Shown piece by piece: positions 50,658-52,200 of a stretch of DNA of 52,200 nt. The stretch comes from an uncultured Flavobacteriales bacterium. Lineage in GTDB: Bacteria; Bacteroidota; Bacteroidia; Flavobacteriales_D; Sanyastnellaceae. The stretch is from positions 1 to 52,200 of the forward strand of contig CAJQMI010000020.1 in assembly GCA_905479395.1 (NCBI GenBank), in the 5' to 3' direction. The number at the start of each line of letters is the position of its first letter. The first letter of the stretch is position 1. Below the pieces are notes generated by a model that worked only from the letters and a program-made list of their open reading frames with translations, was not told where the DNA came from and did no database searches. A program made the position numbers and the translations under genes.

Positions 50658-51293
50658 ATGAATTATTTTAAGAATGCGTTGATTTTGGCTGGAGCAGTTG
50701 CTTTTACAGCTCTGGGTTTTGCCCAAACACCTGGAGAGCCTGCTACTATCTCAGAGGTAGGTAGATTGACGGGTCCAAGATTCGGTCTCACCTACATTGG
50801 AGACGGAAGCACTTCCCAAGTCTTGAACCGTTATCACCAGATGGATTCCATGGAGGTAGCTGAAGCTGGCGATTTGCCATTCACATGGACCACTCAATAT
50901 GGATGGCAATGGGAAACGCGCTTTGCAGACTCAGGTGGTCCTATCGTGGGACTTGTGGAATGGGTAGCGTTTGTTGCAGGAATGGAAAAGGGAATGTTCT
51001 TGCCGAGCTTTTCAAGTTTGGTTGGTGTGCGTGGAGAAGGTGGTTTTGAATTTGCGACAGGTCCGAACTTGTCCGCTTCAGGCTTGGGATTTGTCTTTGC
51101 AGCAGGATACAACATCAAGAAAGGTGACTTGAACATGCCGATTAACATTTCCATAGTTCCTGATAAGATGGGTTCTAAGAATTCGGCTGCAGGTGACATC
51201 TTGGATACGAACGATTATTTTGATGCGATTAAACTGAATAACACGGGCATGCGCGTGACCATTTCAGTGGGTTTCAACTTGTCGGACAAGTAA
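50658..51293 (+). CDS. exported protein, possible outer-membrane beta-barrel
   Basis: A 211-residue protein with a signal peptide (MNYFKNALILAGAVAFTALGFAQ). The mature part is rich in Gly, Ser and aromatic residues with alternating strands (RFGLTYIGDG, YGWQWETRFADSGG, GFVFAAGYNIKKGDLNMP, MRVTISVGFNL), which suits a small outer-membrane beta-barrel. The final strand ends in a polar tail. Function is unknown. It has its own promoter and a strong terminator, so it is monocistronic and probably well expressed. Confidence 0.82.
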   Translation: MNYFKNALILAGAVAFTALGFAQTPGEPATISEVGRLTGPRFGLTYIGDGSTSQVLNRYHQMDSMEVAEAGDLPFTWTTQYGWQWETRFADSGGPIVGLVEWVAFVAGMEKGMFLPSFSSLVGVRGEGGFEFATGPNLSASGLGFVFAAGYNIKKGDLNMPINISIVPDKMGSKNSAAGDILDTNDYFDAIKLNNTGMRVTISVGFNLSDK

Positions 51294-51323
51294 ACGATTG
51301 CATTGAGCCAATTTGTGGCAAGA

Positions 51324-51361
51324 AAAAGCCCCCTGATGCAATGCGCATCAGGGGGCTTTTT
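51324..51361. terminator. bidirectional terminator between the barrel protein gene and trxB
   Basis: The stem AAAAAGCCCCCTGATGC / GCGCATCAGGGGGCTTTTT, with a short loop, has A and T runs on both sides and serves both converging genes. Confidence 0.92.
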
Positions 51362-51380
51362 AGTTATTGATTTTCACGTA

Positions 51381-52200
51381 TCAGTGAATGCCTTTGGCCG
51401 CGAGGTAGCGCTCAGCGTCCAAAGCTGCGATGCAACCCGTGCCAGCAGCGGTAACGGCTTGGCGATAGGTTTTGTCCGCTGCATCACCGCTGACGAAAAC
51501 ACCTTCGCGATTGGTGCGTGAGGTGCCGGGCTCACCATATTTGATGTAGCCTTGCTCGTCGAGATCAATCCAACCTTTGAATACATCGGTATTGGGCTTG
51601 TGGCCAATCGCCACAAAGAAACCTGTGGCGGGAATGTCATGTTCTGCGTTGGTCTTGTTGTTGCGCACCCGGATGGCTTCGACGCCTTCTTCACCGAGGA
51701 CTTCAACCGTATCTGTATTCCAGAGTACCTCAATGTTCTCCATGCCCAGCACGCGATTTTGCATGGCCTTGGATGCGCGCATTTCATCGCGTCGCACCAG
51801 CATGGTCACCTTCTTGCAAAGCTTTGCTAAGTAGCTGGCCTCTTCACAGGCTGTATCACCGGCTCCAACGATCACCACATCCTGACCGCGGTAGAAAAAC
51901 CCATCGCAGACAGCACATGCACTGACTCCGCCTCCGGCGTCGCGCAAGCGCAGTTCAGATTCCAATCCCAACCATTTGGCTGACGCTCCTGTTGATATGA
52001 TCACAGAATCTGCATGCACCTCAATCCGATCTGCACCTTCACCGACCCAGATTTTGTGGACAGGTCCTGAGAGGTCCACTTCGGTGACCCATCCGGTGCG
52101 CACATCGGTATCGAATCGTTTGGCTTGTGCTTCCAAGTCCATCATCATTTGTGGACCGTTGATTCCCTCGGGATACCCCGGAAAATTGTCAACTTCGGTG
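51381..52200 (-). CDS. trxB: thioredoxin reductase (partial, 5' end outside window)
   Basis: Reduces thioredoxin with NADPH. The last 270 or so residues are seen; the frame is open to the right edge, so the start with the FAD motif is missing. The redox motif is CAVCDGF, and the NADPH motif VVIVGAGDTACEEASYL follows; VFVSGDAADKTYRQAVTAAGTGCIAAL is the C-terminal FAD block. An in-frame ATG at 52148 is internal: residues upstream, TEVDNFPGYPEGINGPQ, are family sequence. It shares a terminator with the gene at 50658. Confidence 0.96.
   Translation of the reverse strand, partial: TEVDNFPGYPEGINGPQMMMDLEAQAKRFDTDVRTGWVTEVDLSGPVHKIWVGEGADRIEVHADSVIISTGASAKWLGLESELRLRDAGGGVSACAVCDGFFYRGQDVVIVGAGDTACEEASYLAKLCKKVTMLVRRDEMRASKAMQNRVLGMENIEVLWNTDTVEVLGEEGVEAIRVRNNKTNAEHDIPATGFFVAIGHKPNTDVFKGWIDLDEQGYIKYGEPGTSRTNREGVFVSGDAADKTYRQAVTAAGTGCIAALDAERYLAAKGIH

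Noticed and set aside
1-52200. Mobile elements, prophage or CRISPR
   Set aside because: No transposase, integrase, phage gene, long direct repeat or spaced repeat array was seen on either strand.

Overview
The window is a gene-dense piece of a chromosome from a member of the Bacteroidota, most likely Flavobacteriales. The reasons are the gene orders (DUF3822-rsmD-coaD; NUDIX/pyrE/SRPBCC/birA/rsfS/ftsH/DUF2007/cdsA/psd; mutL followed by two rhomboid genes and an EEP hydrolase), type IX secretion (T9SS) C-terminal sorting domains, promoter boxes of the Bacteroidota form TAnnTTTG, near absence of Shine-Dalgarno sequences, and a saproxanthin-type carotenoid operon. I see no insertion sequence, phage, plasmid or CRISPR features. 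Gaps between genes are short and none exceeds 300 bases.

Layout. 1-5116: end of an unidentified gene, DUF3822, rsmD, coaD, an exported thioredoxin-fold protein, then NUDIX and pyrE transcribed head to head, and an SRPBCC protein. 5113-10090: birA (minus), then a plus-strand operon rsfS-ftsH-DUF2007-cdsA-psd. 10161-13738: a T9SS-exported Asp-box protein, cinA and an isolated rpmB. 13856-22034 (minus): an envelope operon running amidase -> MCE lipid-transport protein -> two Fe-S redox proteins -> fabG -> VWA-like membrane protein, then a prohibitin homologue. 22033-24504: lptD, whose start codon overlaps that of the divergent amidase. 24511-25769: a small DUF6728-like membrane protein and ridA (minus), and pabA/trpG (plus). 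25835-29309 (minus): three consecutive lipoproteins, a TPR protein and two LPP20-like proteins. 29412-37649 (plus): saccharopine dehydrogenase, a small exported protein, ispH, a small membrane protein, mutL, two rhomboid proteases and an EEP hydrolase. 37646-44535 (minus): an eight-gene carotenoid operon, crtI-crtB-unknown exported protein-idi-crtD-cruF-crtZ-crtY. 44630-47820: bshB1 (plus), a flippase and a glycosyltransferase (minus). 47904-49950: a haem/copper monooxygenase-like T9SS protein with a separate redoxin. 50029-52200: tRNA-His, a solitary Mrr-N-like winged-helix protein, a small exported protein, and the 3' part of trxB.

How the genes fit together. ispH makes IPP and DMAPP, idi balances them, and crtB/crtI/crtY/crtZ/cruF/crtD could convert GGPP to saproxanthin (the GGPP synthase is not in this window). 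lptD, the amidase, MCE, cdsA, psd, the flippase and the glycosyltransferase all serve the envelope. The most unusual observations are: a repeated promoter arrangement in which the -7 box ends 4-5 bases before the ATG, implying leaderless mRNAs; two head-to-head gene pairs whose opposed start codons can share a CATG palindrome; an uncharacterised exported protein inside the carotenoid operon; the three-lipoprotein operon; a monooxygenase-like protein and its redoxin encoded as separate genes; and the solitary Mrr-N-like protein. All functional statements are from reading sequence; no database search was run.
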